The position numbers were made by a program, and so were the translations under genes. A stretch of DNA of 64,000 bases, taken from positions 1-64,000 of the forward strand of contig CAMDHE010000009.1 in the NCBI GenBank assembly GCA_945898095.1, given 5' to 3'. Positions 43,407 through 51,897 of the stretch are shown here, one piece after another. Within the stretch, counting starts at the first letter, position 1. Every line of letters starts with the position of its first letter. This DNA comes from Roseateles toxinivorans (lineage in GTDB: Bacteria; Pseudomonadota; Gammaproteobacteria; Burkholderiales; Burkholderiaceae_C). The notes beneath the pieces were generated by a model, which was not told the DNA's origin, made no database searches, and worked only from the letters and a program-made list of their open reading frames with translations.

Positions 43407-43772
43407 TCAGAGATTTTCGATGTCATCCGGGCCGAAGAAGGCCCTCATGCTGATGATCAAGCCCTGCGGGTTGAACTGCATCACGTCGATGACCTGGATC
43501 TTCATGGGGCCAATCCTGACCGTGAAGGCGATCGCGGCGCTGTCGCCATGCGAGCCGCGCGCCGGGCAATCCAGGCTCAGCTTGGCGCCGGTGCTGATCG
43601 CGTAGACATAAAACTCATGAATCTGCACGCGCCCCTGTTTGAGCGGGCTGCCGACCGGATCCTCGACCGTGGCGTCCTCGGCATAAAGGGCTGCAATCGC
43701 CTCGGCATCGCCCTGGTTGAATAACTCGACATAGCGGTTCAGCGCGGCCTTCATGCTCTGGCTGGTGATCAT
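43407..43772 (-). CDS. ksi: Steroid Delta5-3-ketosteroid isomerase
   Basis: Isomerase of 121 residues that moves the C5 double bond of 3-keto-Delta5 steroids to C4. It matches the classical Comamonas/Pseudomonas enzyme in size and in key segments (RYVELFNQGD, DATVEDPVGS, HEFYVYA, MRAFFG). All three catalytic residues are in place: Tyr14, Asp38 and Asp96 (equivalent of Asp99). Divergent from an SDR operon, with a perfect palindromic operator between them. The presence of this gene implies that Delta5-3-hydroxy steroids are among the substrates. Confidence 0.92.
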   Translation of the reverse strand: MITSQSMKAALNRYVELFNQGDAEAIAALYAEDATVEDPVGSPLKQGRVQIHEFYVYAISTGAKLSLDCPARGSHGDSAAIAFTVRIGPMKIQVIDVMQFNPQGLIISMRAFFGPDDIENL

Positions 43773-43829
43773 CGGTGTCTCCCTGTGGCGGCTTGCACAG
43801 GATCGATTGGGCCCGCCGTGCAGGCGGTA

Positions 43830-43853
43830 ATCATCGTCCGCTTGGACGATGAT
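43830..43853. promoter_or_regulatory. Perfectly symmetrical operator between ksi and SDR operon
   Basis: The most symmetrical copy: ten-base arms ATCATCGTCC and GGACGATGAT around the spacer GCTT. It lies 58 bp from the ksi ATG and 73 bp from the SDR ATG, so it probably controls both directions. A TAAGCT hexamer at 43872-43877 may be the -10 of the SDR operon. Confidence 0.78.
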
Positions 43854-43925
43854 GGCGGATCCGGCCCTGACTAAGCTGGGTTAAGAATGCTGCGCCCCTT
43901 GGTGCGGCCGCAAAGGAGCTCAAGC

Positions 43926-44654
43926 ATGAGACTGAAAGACAAGATCGCCGTCATTACCGGTGCCGGACAAGGCATGGGCCGGGCCATGGCCAGAATGTTC
44001 GCTGCCGAAGGCGCCACCGTGGTGGCAGTCGACGTCAATCTGGCCGCCGCCGAGGAAACCATGGCCGGCCTTGCTGGCGCCGCTTACAAGGTCAATATCG
44101 GCGACAGCGCTGAAGTCAATGCCCTGTTCGAGACCTTGCTGGCGAGTTATGGCCGGGTCGATGTGCTGGTCAACAATGCCGGCGTCGGTTCGGTCGACGC
44201 TTTTGCCGACATCAGCGACGAAACCTGGACGCGCGTCATCGGGGTCAATCTGACCGGCGCTTTCTATTGCGCCCGGGCGGCTGTGCGAGCGATGCAGAAG
44301 GTCGGCAACAAGGGCAGCATCATCAATGTGGCCAGCACTGCGGCGGCCAGCGGCGATGGTCCGGCCCATTACTGCGCCTCCAAGGCCGCCTTGATGGGCT
44401 TGACCCGCAGCATGGCCAAGGAACTCGCCAGCCATGGCATCCGCGTCAATACCTTGGTGCCGGGGCCGACGAATACGCCGATGATGGCCGGCATTCCCCA
44501 GGAATGGGCCGATGCGATCATCAAGGGCGTGCCGATGGGCCGCATGGCCGAGCCCGAGGACATCGCGCGCGGCGCACTTTTCCTGGCCAGCGGCGATGCC
44601 GGCTTTGTCACCGGCCAGAATCTGGCGGTCAACGGCGGCAGTGCCTTTCTTTGA
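43926..44654 (+). CDS. SDR-family dehydrogenase
   Basis: Classical SDR of 242 residues with TGAGQGMGRA, NNAG, Ser in VASTAAASG, active-site YCASK and a normal VNGGSAFL end. First gene of an operon with a second SDR, a SnoaL-like dehydratase and an OYE reductase. Hydroxysteroid oxidation (for example of a 7- or 12-hydroxyl) is the natural guess from context. Substrate cannot be read from sequence. Confidence 0.82.
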   Translation: MRLKDKIAVITGAGQGMGRAMARMFAAEGATVVAVDVNLAAAEETMAGLAGAAYKVNIGDSAEVNALFETLLASYGRVDVLVNNAGVGSVDAFADISDETWTRVIGVNLTGAFYCARAAVRAMQKVGNKGSIINVASTAAASGDGPAHYCASKAALMGLTRSMAKELASHGIRVNTLVPGPTNTPMMAGIPQEWADAIIKGVPMGRMAEPEDIARGALFLASGDAGFVTGQNLAVNGGSAFL

Positions 44655-44670
44655 GTCTGGAGTAACGAGC

Positions 44671-45444
44671 ATGAGTACATCAATGCAGGGCAAGGTGGCT
44701 TTCATTTCAGGTGGCGGCAGCGGCATCGGCGCGGCCACCGCGATTCGCCTGGCCAGAGAAGGCGCCAGCGTGGTGATCTGTGGGCGCCGCAAGGAACCGC
44801 TCGACGAAGTTGTCGCGCAGATCCACGCAGCCGGCGGCAAGGCTTGGGCGGTGCAGGCCGATGTCGGCATTGAAGCCGACTATGTCGCAGCGATCGAAGC
44901 TGCGGCAGCCCAGCATGGCCGGCTCGATGTGCTGGTCAATAACGCCATGGCCTACACCTGGGGCGCATTGACCCAGACTTCGACGGCCGATTGGCATGCG
45001 AATTTCACCACCTCGGTCGACGGCACCTTCTGGGGCACACGCACTGCGATGAAGCTGATGCAGGCGCAAGGCGGAGGCGGCTCGATCATCAACCTGTCGT
45101 CGATCTGCGGGACGGTCGGCACGGCCTGGATGGCGGGCTATTCAGCCGCAAAAGCCGCGATCATCAACTTCTCGCGCGCGGCAGCTGCTGAAGGCGCGGC
45201 CGCGGGAATCCGGGTCAATGTGGTCGTGCCGGCCGTCGTCGATACGCCGGCCACCGCCGGCATGTTGGCCGATGCAGCCAGCCGCCAGAACACCGAGAAG
45301 CTGATCCCGATGGGCCGGGTCGGCCGCCCGGATGAGCTGGCCAGCGCCATCCTCTTCCTGGCCAGCGACGAGGCCAGCTACATCACCGGTGTGGCCCTGC
45401 CGGTCGATGGCGGCCGGTCGGCCGTGCTGGTGACGGCGCTGTGA
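44671..45444 (+). CDS. SDR-family dehydrogenase
   Basis: Classical SDR of 257 residues with SGGGSGIG, NNAM (variant of NNAG), LSSICGTVG, active-site YSAAK and PVDGGRSA. It follows the first SDR by 16 bp. Two adjacent SDRs could act in series, for example oxidation and re-reduction of C12-OH as SteA/SteB do in Comamonas bile-acid degradation; that comparison is only by arrangement. Confidence 0.82.
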   Translation: MSTSMQGKVAFISGGGSGIGAATAIRLAREGASVVICGRRKEPLDEVVAQIHAAGGKAWAVQADVGIEADYVAAIEAAAAQHGRLDVLVNNAMAYTWGALTQTSTADWHANFTTSVDGTFWGTRTAMKLMQAQGGGGSIINLSSICGTVGTAWMAGYSAAKAAIINFSRAAAAEGAAAGIRVNVVVPAVVDTPATAGMLADAASRQNTEKLIPMGRVGRPDELASAILFLASDEASYITGVALPVDGGRSAVLVTAL

Positions 45445-46076
45445 GCAACGGGGCCCGATCGCTCGAGCAAAGGATTGACCGGCTCGAGTCGATCGACGCG
45501 ATCCGGCAGTTGGCTGGCAAATATTCGCTCTCGCTGGACATGCGCGATATGGATGCCCATGTAAACCTGTTCGCACCCGACATCCGCGTCGGCCGCGACA
45601 AGGTCGGTCGCGCCCATTTCAAGCAATGGCAGACCGAGACGCTGCGTGACCAGTTCACCGGCACTTCGCATCATCTGGGCCAGCACATCATCGAGTTCAA
45701 GGATGCTGACCATGCCACCGGCGTCGTTTACTCGAAGAACGAACATGAATGCGGCGCCGAATGGGTCATCATGCAGATGCTCTATTGGGATGACTATGAA
45801 CGCATAGCCGGCTGCTGGTATTTCCGCCGCCGCCTGCCTTGCTACTGGTACGCGACCGACCTGAACAAGCCGCCGATCGGCGACATGAAAATGCGCTGGC
45901 CGGGCCGCCAGCCGGCCTGGGGGACTTTCCACGATCTGTTCCCCAGCTGGAAGGAGTTCTGGGTCGACCGGCCCGACAAGGACCAGTTGCCTGAAGTCGC
46001 TGCACCTGCGCCCGTGGAACAATTCCTGCAAACCATCAGGCGCGGAACCCCGACGCCAAAACTGCGAGTGCGCTGA
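45441..46076 (+). CDS. SnoaL-like dehydratase, candidate 7alpha-hydroxysteroid dehydratase
   Basis: NTF2-fold protein of 211 residues. Tyr28, Asp33 and His82 (KYSLSLDMRD, GTSHHLGQH) lie nearly where the bile-acid 7alpha-dehydratase BaiE has its Tyr30, Asp35 and His83. Hsh2-type homologues remove the 7alpha-hydroxyl during bile-acid degradation in some Proteobacteria. The GTG start shares bases with the SDR stop (GTGA), implying coupling. Longer than BaiE by a proline-rich tail. A general NTF2-fold enzyme remains the conservative reading. Confidence 0.68.
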   Translation: MSNGARSLEQRIDRLESIDAIRQLAGKYSLSLDMRDMDAHVNLFAPDIRVGRDKVGRAHFKQWQTETLRDQFTGTSHHLGQHIIEFKDADHATGVVYSKNEHECGAEWVIMQMLYWDDYERIAGCWYFRRRLPCYWYATDLNKPPIGDMKMRWPGRQPAWGTFHDLFPSWKEFWVDRPDKDQLPEVAAPAPVEQFLQTIRRGTPTPKLRVR

Positions 46077-47171
46077 ATGCCAAGCTTGTCTGATTCCTTG
46101 TCTGAGCCCTTGTTCGATCCCTTGTTCGACCGTCTTCAACTCGGTGAACTGCGCCTGAGCAACCGCATCGTGATGGCGCCGATGACACGCAACCGCGCTG
46201 ATGCTGCCGGGCTGGCCACCGACTGCATGGTCGACTATTACAGCCAGCGCGCCGATGCCGGCCTGATCGTGGCCGAAGGCACCTGGCCGAGTGCCACCGG
46301 CCAGTCCTATTGCCGCCAACCCGGCATCGCCAATGCCGCGCAGATCAGCGCCTGGAAGCGTGTCACTGATGCCGTCCATGGCCGCGGCGGTTTGATCGTG
46401 CTGCAGATCATGCATGGTGGTCGCATCGGCAGCCGGCATATCAAGGGTCCCGGCGTGAGGACGGTGGCGCCCAGCGCTTTGCAGGCTGCCGGCGAGGTGT
46501 TTACCGATGCCGCTGGCATGCAGCCTTTTGACATGCCGGTTGCCTTGAGCCTTGACGAGATCCAGGAAGTGATCGACGAGCATCGCCAGGCCGCGCTGAA
46601 TGCGCGAGCCGCAGGCTTTGACGGGGTCGAACTGCATGGCACCAGCGGCTATCTGCCCAAGGCCTTTCTCAGCTCGGGGACCAATCAGCGCGACGATCTC
46701 TATGGGGGTTCGGTGGCGAACCGGGTGCGCTTCTCGATGGAATGCCTGCAGGTGATGGCTGCGGCAATCGGCCCGGGCCGGGTCGGCCTGCGGCTCAATC
46801 CGGGCAACAGCTTCAATGATTGTTTCGATGAGGATTCGGCCGCCAGCCATACCGAGCTGATCAGACAGGCGAACTCGCTCGACCTGGCTTATCTGCACCT
46901 GATGCGAGCCCCAACCCCCGACATCGATGCCTTTGCGCTCGGTGCCGAGCATTTCAAGGGGCGCTTGATCCTCAACGATGGCTTCGGTCCCGAGAATGCG
47001 CGCCAGGCCTTGCTCGACTGGCCGCAGGCCGCCTTGTCATTTGCGCGCCATTTCGTTGCCAACCCGGACCTGGTCTGGCGTTTACGGCAGGGCCTGCCCT
47101 TGACCCGCTTCGATCGCAAGACCCTCTATACCGCCGGCCCGGCGGGCTATAGCGACTACCCAGCAGCTTGA
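46077..47171 (+). CDS. OYE-family flavin-dependent ene reductase
   Basis: Class I old-yellow-enzyme of 364 residues (NRIVMAPMTRNRAD, QIMHGGR, NQRDDLYGGSVANRVRF). The active-site pair that is H-x-x-N or H-x-x-H in most family members reads HGTS, so the second residue is serine. It starts one base after the SnoaL-like gene. In this operon it could reduce a conjugated double bond left after 7-dehydration (Delta6) or similar; this is inference. Its stop is the left boundary of the segment duplicated at 39263. Confidence 0.82.
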   Translation: MPSLSDSLSEPLFDPLFDRLQLGELRLSNRIVMAPMTRNRADAAGLATDCMVDYYSQRADAGLIVAEGTWPSATGQSYCRQPGIANAAQISAWKRVTDAVHGRGGLIVLQIMHGGRIGSRHIKGPGVRTVAPSALQAAGEVFTDAAGMQPFDMPVALSLDEIQEVIDEHRQAALNARAAGFDGVELHGTSGYLPKAFLSSGTNQRDDLYGGSVANRVRFSMECLQVMAAAIGPGRVGLRLNPGNSFNDCFDEDSAASHTELIRQANSLDLAYLHLMRAPTPDIDAFALGAEHFKGRLILNDGFGPENARQALLDWPQAALSFARHFVANPDLVWRLRQGLPLTRFDRKTLYTAGPAGYSDYPAA

Positions 47172-47231
47172 GTTGGCATTGCCTTGCGCTGCGATGGCAG
47201 TGCAGCAGTAAGCAGTTGTCAGTCTGCAATT

Positions 47232-47251
47232 CTTAGTCTCATCGGACGATG
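47232..47251 (+). promoter_or_regulatory. Palindromic operator upstream of hsaC
   Basis: CTTAGTCT-CATC-GGACGATG, 59 bp before the hsaC ATG. A TAATCA hexamer at 47274-47279 could be the -10, which would put the operator centre roughly 42-45 bases upstream of transcription start. It heads the longest operon of the window. Confidence 0.74.
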
Positions 47252-47309
47252 TTTGCTCATGGGGCGAGCCGAATAATCAGGGCATATCCCCAAAGATTGG
47301 AGTTTCCCC

Positions 47310-48206
47310 ATGCTGAATATCCGTGGACTGGCTTATATCGTTGCTGAAACCACTGACCTGAAGCGCTGGTCTGACTATGCCCGCAACGTGCTGGGCATGA
47401 TGGTGTCGGACAGCCCTGATGGCGGCCTGCATGTGAAGATGGACGAGCGCCAGTTCCGCATTTCGGTGCAGTCAGGCAGTCGCAATGGCTATGTCGCCAG
47501 CGCCTGGGAGTTGCTCGACCGTGACGCTTTCCAGTCGGCCCTGGGCCATCTGTCAGACAAGGGCGTGGCCTACGAATTGGGCGATCAGGCTTTATGTGCC
47601 AAGCGCTGCGTGCAGCAATTGGCTGCGATCGTCGATCCGTCGGGCAACCGGCATGAACTGGTCTGGGGCTTCAAATCCGACTTCCAGCATTTCGCCTCGC
47701 CGACTGGCGTTTCGGGTTTCATCACCGGCGATCTGGGCCTGGGACATACGGTCTTGCCCGCACCGAATTTCGAAGCCACGGTGGCCTTCGTCAAGGATGT
47801 GATGGGCTTTGGCCTGTCGGATCTGTTCAATTTCAAGCCGGGCGGCGATGCCGGGCCGGTGCTGCCGATCCATTTCTTCCATTGCGCCAATGCCCGGCAT
47901 CACAGCCTGGCATTGGCCGGTTTCCCGGTTGAAAGCGGCTGCGTGCATGTGATGGTTGAAGTCGAATCGATGCCTGAAGTCGGCCGGGCAATGGATCGGC
48001 GCGCTGCTGACGGCGCCAAGCTGACGGCGACCTTGGGCCAGCACACAAACGACAAGATGACTTCCTTCTACATGCAGTCGCCCTCGGGCTTTGATGTCGA
48101 GTTTGGTTATGGCGGTGCGGTCTGCGATTGGCAGGAACATATCGTCCATGAGTTCACCCGCGTGAGCTTGTGGGGTCATGATTTTTCGGTGGGCCAACAG
48201 GGCTGA
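47310..48206 (+). CDS. hsaC: 3,4-DHSA extradiol dioxygenase HsaC
   Basis: Type I extradiol dioxygenase of 298 residues made of two vicinal-oxygen-chelate repeats. Iron ligands His146 (GLGHTVL), His213 (CVHVMVE) and Glu264 (DVEFGYGG) are present, as is the second-sphere histidine pair in ARHHSLAL. It opens the catechol A ring of 3,4-DHSA; HsaD then hydrolyses the product. First gene of the HIP operon, six bases before ipdA. Confidence 0.94.
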   Translation: MLNIRGLAYIVAETTDLKRWSDYARNVLGMMVSDSPDGGLHVKMDERQFRISVQSGSRNGYVASAWELLDRDAFQSALGHLSDKGVAYELGDQALCAKRCVQQLAAIVDPSGNRHELVWGFKSDFQHFASPTGVSGFITGDLGLGHTVLPAPNFEATVAFVKDVMGFGLSDLFNFKPGGDAGPVLPIHFFHCANARHHSLALAGFPVESGCVHVMVEVESMPEVGRAMDRRAADGAKLTATLGQHTNDKMTSFYMQSPSGFDVEFGYGGAVCDWQEHIVHEFTRVSLWGHDFSVGQQG

Positions 48207-48211
48207 GACGG

Positions 48212-49090
48212 ATGGCGAACAAGATCATGAGCGCGGCGCAAGTCGTCGCGCAGTTGAGCGATGGCATGACCATCGGCATCGGTGGCTGGGGACCGAGGCG
48301 CAAACCGATGGCGCTGGTGCGCGAGATCCTGCGCTCCCCCTTGAAGGACCTCACCATCGTCGCCTATGGCGGCGCCGATGTCGGCATGCTTTGCGCCGCA
48401 GGCAAGGTCAGGAAACTGGTGTTCGCCTTCGTCTCGCTCGACTTCATTCCGCTCGAGCCCTATTTCCGGCTGGCGCGTCAAAGTGGCGCGCTGGAAGTGA
48501 TGGAAATCGATGAGGGCATGTTCATGCTGGGGCTCAAGGCTGCCGGCATGCGCGTGCCCTATATCCCGACCCGGGTCGGCCTCGGCACCGATGTCCTGAC
48601 CCACAACCCGTCCCTGAAACTGGTCAGCTCGCCCTATGACGACCGCGATTGGGTGGCGATGCCGGCATTGCCGCTCGACGCCGCGCTGCTGCATGTCGAC
48701 CGGGCCGATGCGCGTGGCGTCTGCCAAATCAAGGGCCCCGATCTGTACATGGACGACTTGTTTGCCCGCGCCGCGAAGAAGACCTTCGTCAGCTGCGACG
48801 AGTTGGTGCCGACTGCCACATTTGAATCTGGCGAAGAGTCGCGCTATGTGCATTGGGAGCGCGCGCATACGACCGGGGTGGTGCACCTGCCTTGCGGCGC
48901 CCACCCGAGCAGTTGCGCGCCGCTGTACGGATTCGATGTCAAGCATTTCAAGGAATATGTGGCCAGCGCCAAGCAGGAGGGCGGCTGGGCGGCTTATGTC
49001 GAGCGCTATGTCAATTGCAGCGAGGCCGAATATCTGGCCCGCGTCGGCGGTGAAGCTGCCGTGCGCAGCCTGCCGCTGCCGACCTTTTGA
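48212..49090 (+). CDS. ipdA: HIP ring-opening CoA transferase-like subunit IpdA
   Basis: Class I CoA-transferase-fold protein of 292 residues (MTIGIGGWGPRRKPMALVREI, VAYGGADVGMLCAAGKV). IpdA with IpdB forms the hydrolase that opens the last steroid ring of COCHEA-CoA, despite its CoA-transferase ancestry. The adjacency ipdA-ipdB and later ipdC agrees with the actinobacterial KstR2 regulon. Confidence 0.9.
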   Translation: MANKIMSAAQVVAQLSDGMTIGIGGWGPRRKPMALVREILRSPLKDLTIVAYGGADVGMLCAAGKVRKLVFAFVSLDFIPLEPYFRLARQSGALEVMEIDEGMFMLGLKAAGMRVPYIPTRVGLGTDVLTHNPSLKLVSSPYDDRDWVAMPALPLDAALLHVDRADARGVCQIKGPDLYMDDLFARAAKKTFVSCDELVPTATFESGEESRYVHWERAHTTGVVHLPCGAHPSSCAPLYGFDVKHFKEYVASAKQEGGWAAYVERYVNCSEAEYLARVGGEAAVRSLPLPTF

Positions 49091-49099
49091 AAGATTGAC

Positions 49100-49894
49100 A
49101 TGACTGAAGAAACCACCCAAGTCGACACCCACCTGGTCGACCTCGTCATCTGCGCCGCGGCTCAGGCCTGGCAGCATGACGGCGAAGTCCTCGCCACCGG
49201 CATCGGCATCGTGCCGCGTCTGGCGGCTTCGCTATGCATGAGCAGCTCGAACCCCGATCTGATGATGACCGATTCGGAGGCCTGGCTGGTCAGCGAACCG
49301 GTGCCGATCGGCCCGCGTACCGGACCCCTGGCCGGCTACCAGCCCAAACGCGAGACCTGGATGGGTTTTGCGCGGATTTTTGACAATGTCTGGAGCGGCA
49401 AGCGCCATGCGATGGTCGGACCGACCCAGATCGACCGCTTCGGCCAGGCCAATATCTCGATGATCGGCAGCGACCATGCCAAGCCGAAGTCGATGATGCT
49501 TGGCGTGCGCGGTTTCCCCGGCAATTCGATCAATCATGCGAACAGCTTCTTTGTTCCCAACCACAGCACCAAGGTATTCGTTGCGGGCGAAGTCGACATG
49601 GTGGCTTCGGCCGGCTACAACCCGGCCCGACTGGCGCGCGGCTGGAGTCTGGACGAGATCGATGTGCGCATGATCATCACCAATTTGTGCGTGTTCGATT
49701 TCGGCGGCCCCGGCCATCAAGCGCGTTTGCTCAGCCTGCACCCCGGTGTCAGCGCTGAGCAGGTGCAAGCCGCCACCGGCTTCCCCCTGCTGCTGCCCGC
49801 CCACTTGCCGCAGACCGCCTCGCCAGAAGCCGGGCAACTCACGCTGCTGGCAAAACTTGATCCGCATGGCCTGCGTGCCACCGCAATGGGGTGA
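49100..49894 (+). CDS. ipdB: HIP ring-opening CoA transferase-like subunit IpdB
   Basis: CoA-transferase beta-type protein of 264 residues (ATGIGIVPRLAASLCMSSSNPDL, GPTQIDRFGQANISMIG, NHSTKVFVAGEVDMV). Second subunit of the IpdAB ring hydrolase, nine bases downstream of ipdA. Confidence 0.9.
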   Translation: MTEETTQVDTHLVDLVICAAAQAWQHDGEVLATGIGIVPRLAASLCMSSSNPDLMMTDSEAWLVSEPVPIGPRTGPLAGYQPKRETWMGFARIFDNVWSGKRHAMVGPTQIDRFGQANISMIGSDHAKPKSMMLGVRGFPGNSINHANSFFVPNHSTKVFVAGEVDMVASAGYNPARLARGWSLDEIDVRMIITNLCVFDFGGPGHQARLLSLHPGVSAEQVQAATGFPLLLPAHLPQTASPEAGQLTLLAKLDPHGLRATAMG

Positions 49895-49898
49895 CCCG

Positions 49899-50804
49899 AT
49901 GAGCAGCAATAACGAATCCTTCGTCCAGCGCGACGATCCTTCGGTCTACGAAACCGCCGAGCCGGTGCTCTATGCCGTTGCCGACGGCATTGCCACGGTG
50001 ACGATGAATCGTCCCGGCTTCAACAACGCGCAGAACTCGCAGATGACTTATGCGCTCGATGCGGCGTTCAAACAGGCGATCGATGACGATGCGGTCAAGG
50101 TCATCGTGCTGCGCGGCGCGGGCAAGCATTTCAGCGCCGGCCATGACATCGGCACGCCGGGACGCGACGTCAACAAGTCATTCGACCGGGCCCATCTCTG
50201 GTGGGACCACAGCAACAAGCCGGGTGCCGAGTTCAACTATGCGCGCGAGCAGGAGGTCTACATCGGCATGTGCCGGCGTTGGCATGAAATGCCCAAGCCG
50301 ACGATCGCGATGGTGCAGGGCGCTTGTATCGCCGGCGGCTTGATGCTGGCCTGGGTCTGCGACCTGATCGTCGCCAGCGAGGACGCTTTTTTCCAGGATC
50401 CTGTCGTCCGCATGGGCATTCCCGGGGTCGAGTATTTCGCCCATGTGCATGAGTTGAATCCGCGCATTGCCAAGGAATTCCTGTTTCTGGGCGAGCGCAT
50501 GCCGGCCGCCAGGGCTTACCAGATGGGCATGGTCAACCGGGTCGTGCCTGCGGCCGAACTGGAAGCCGAAGTCATGGCGATGGCCGCGCGCATCGCCAGC
50601 CAGCCGCGCATGGGATTGGCGCTGACCAAGCAGGTGATCAACCGGATCGAGGAATTGCAAGGCCTGCGTGCCGGCATGGACATGGCTTATGGCTACCACC
50701 ATCTGGCCCACGCCCATGGGCAGTTGCTCGGTGCCGGCCACCTCGGCGGTCATGATGCCAAGTCGATGATCAAGGCCAACAAGAAGAACGCCGAGGATGA
50801 GTGA
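49899..50804 (+). CDS. Enoyl-CoA hydratase (EchA19-like)
   Basis: Crotonase-fold protein of 301 residues with oxyanion segments LRGAGKHFSAGHDIG and QGACIAGGLMLAWVCD. It resembles the EchA19 type of mycobacterial cholesterol side-chain enzymes by length and by the HFSAGHD block. Position between ipdB and ipdC would also suit a HIP function. The ATG is three bases after the ipdB stop and the end overlaps ipdC. Confidence 0.78.
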   Translation: MSSNNESFVQRDDPSVYETAEPVLYAVADGIATVTMNRPGFNNAQNSQMTYALDAAFKQAIDDDAVKVIVLRGAGKHFSAGHDIGTPGRDVNKSFDRAHLWWDHSNKPGAEFNYAREQEVYIGMCRRWHEMPKPTIAMVQGACIAGGLMLAWVCDLIVASEDAFFQDPVVRMGIPGVEYFAHVHELNPRIAKEFLFLGERMPAARAYQMGMVNRVVPAAELEAEVMAMAARIASQPRMGLALTKQVINRIEELQGLRAGMDMAYGYHHLAHAHGQLLGAGHLGGHDAKSMIKANKKNAEDE

Positions 50805-51897
50805 TTCTGCAAGGAAGGATGCCCTGGCGCTGCAGACACCGCTGTGTGAATTGCTCGGTTGCCGCTATCCGGTCGTGCAGACAGCGATGGGCTGGGTGGC
50901 CGGCCCTGAACTGGTCGCTGCCACCAGCAATGCCGGCGGCTTTGGCTTCCTGGCCGGCGCGACGATTGCGGCCGACCAGATCGAAGCCGACATCCTGAAG
51001 GTCAAGCAGCTCAATGGCGACAAGCCTTTCGGCCTGAACTTTCATATGTATCAGCCCAATGCCCAGCAACTGCTCGACCTGGCGATCAAGCACCAGTTGC
51101 GGGCTGTCAGCTACGGCCGCGGCCCGGACAAAAAGACGATCTCACGTTTGCGCAATGCCGGCATCCACTGCATGCCGACGGTCGGCGCGCTCAAGCATGC
51201 GCAAAAAGCCATCGAGATGGGTGCCAACATCATCACCATCCAGGGCGGTGAGGGCGGTGGCCACACCGGTTCAGTGCCGACCACGGTGCTGCTGCCCCAG
51301 GTGGTCGACGCGGTCAAGGTGCCGGTGGTGGCTGCTGGCGGTTTTTACGATGGCCGTGGCCTGGTCGCGGCGCTGGCCTTCGGAGCCCAGGGCATCGCGA
51401 TGGGCACGCGCTTCCTGATGACCAGCGATAGCGGCGTGGCAGCGGCGACTTTGCAGCGCTATGTCGAGGTCAAGGAGGCCGACCGGATCCGCATCTCCTA
51501 TCTGATCGACGGCATGCCGCAGCGCATGATCGACAACGAATACCTGACCATGCTGGAAAAAGCCTCGCCGTTCAAGCGTTTGCGGATTGCCTTGAGCAGC
51601 GCCATGCAGTGGAAAGCCCAGACCGGCATGACCATGGGCCATGTGGCGCGAGTGCTCTGGCAGGCTTTCCGCGAGGATCCTGCCACCTTGGCGCAAACGG
51701 TGATGGCGGCCAATGCGCCAGTGCTGCTGCAACGCTCGATGGTCGAGGGTAAACCGGCCGAAGGCGTGATGTCGTCGGGCCAGGTCGCGGCCTTGATCGG
51801 CGAGTTGCAGAGCTGCGAACAAGTGCTGCAAGGCATCGTCGCCCAGGCGCTCGAGCGGCTTGAGGTGCTGGGGAATTTGCGGGGCAATCCAACATGA
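50797..51897 (+). CDS. ipdC: IpdC, nitronate-monooxygenase-like HIP-CoA reductase
   Basis: FMN TIM-barrel protein of 366 residues of the nitronate-monooxygenase/2-nitropropane-dioxygenase family (QTAMGWVAGPELVAATSNAGG, TIQGGEGGGHTGSVPT, GGFYDGRGLVAALAFGAQG). In M. tuberculosis IpdC acts on HIP-CoA intermediates as a reductase. It overlaps its two neighbours by eight and four bases, showing tight operon packing. Confidence 0.88.
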   Translation: MSDSARKDALALQTPLCELLGCRYPVVQTAMGWVAGPELVAATSNAGGFGFLAGATIAADQIEADILKVKQLNGDKPFGLNFHMYQPNAQQLLDLAIKHQLRAVSYGRGPDKKTISRLRNAGIHCMPTVGALKHAQKAIEMGANIITIQGGEGGGHTGSVPTTVLLPQVVDAVKVPVVAAGGFYDGRGLVAALAFGAQGIAMGTRFLMTSDSGVAAATLQRYVEVKEADRIRISYLIDGMPQRMIDNEYLTMLEKASPFKRLRIALSSAMQWKAQTGMTMGHVARVLWQAFREDPATLAQTVMAANAPVLLQRSMVEGKPAEGVMSSGQVAALIGELQSCEQVLQGIVAQALERLEVLGNLRGNPT

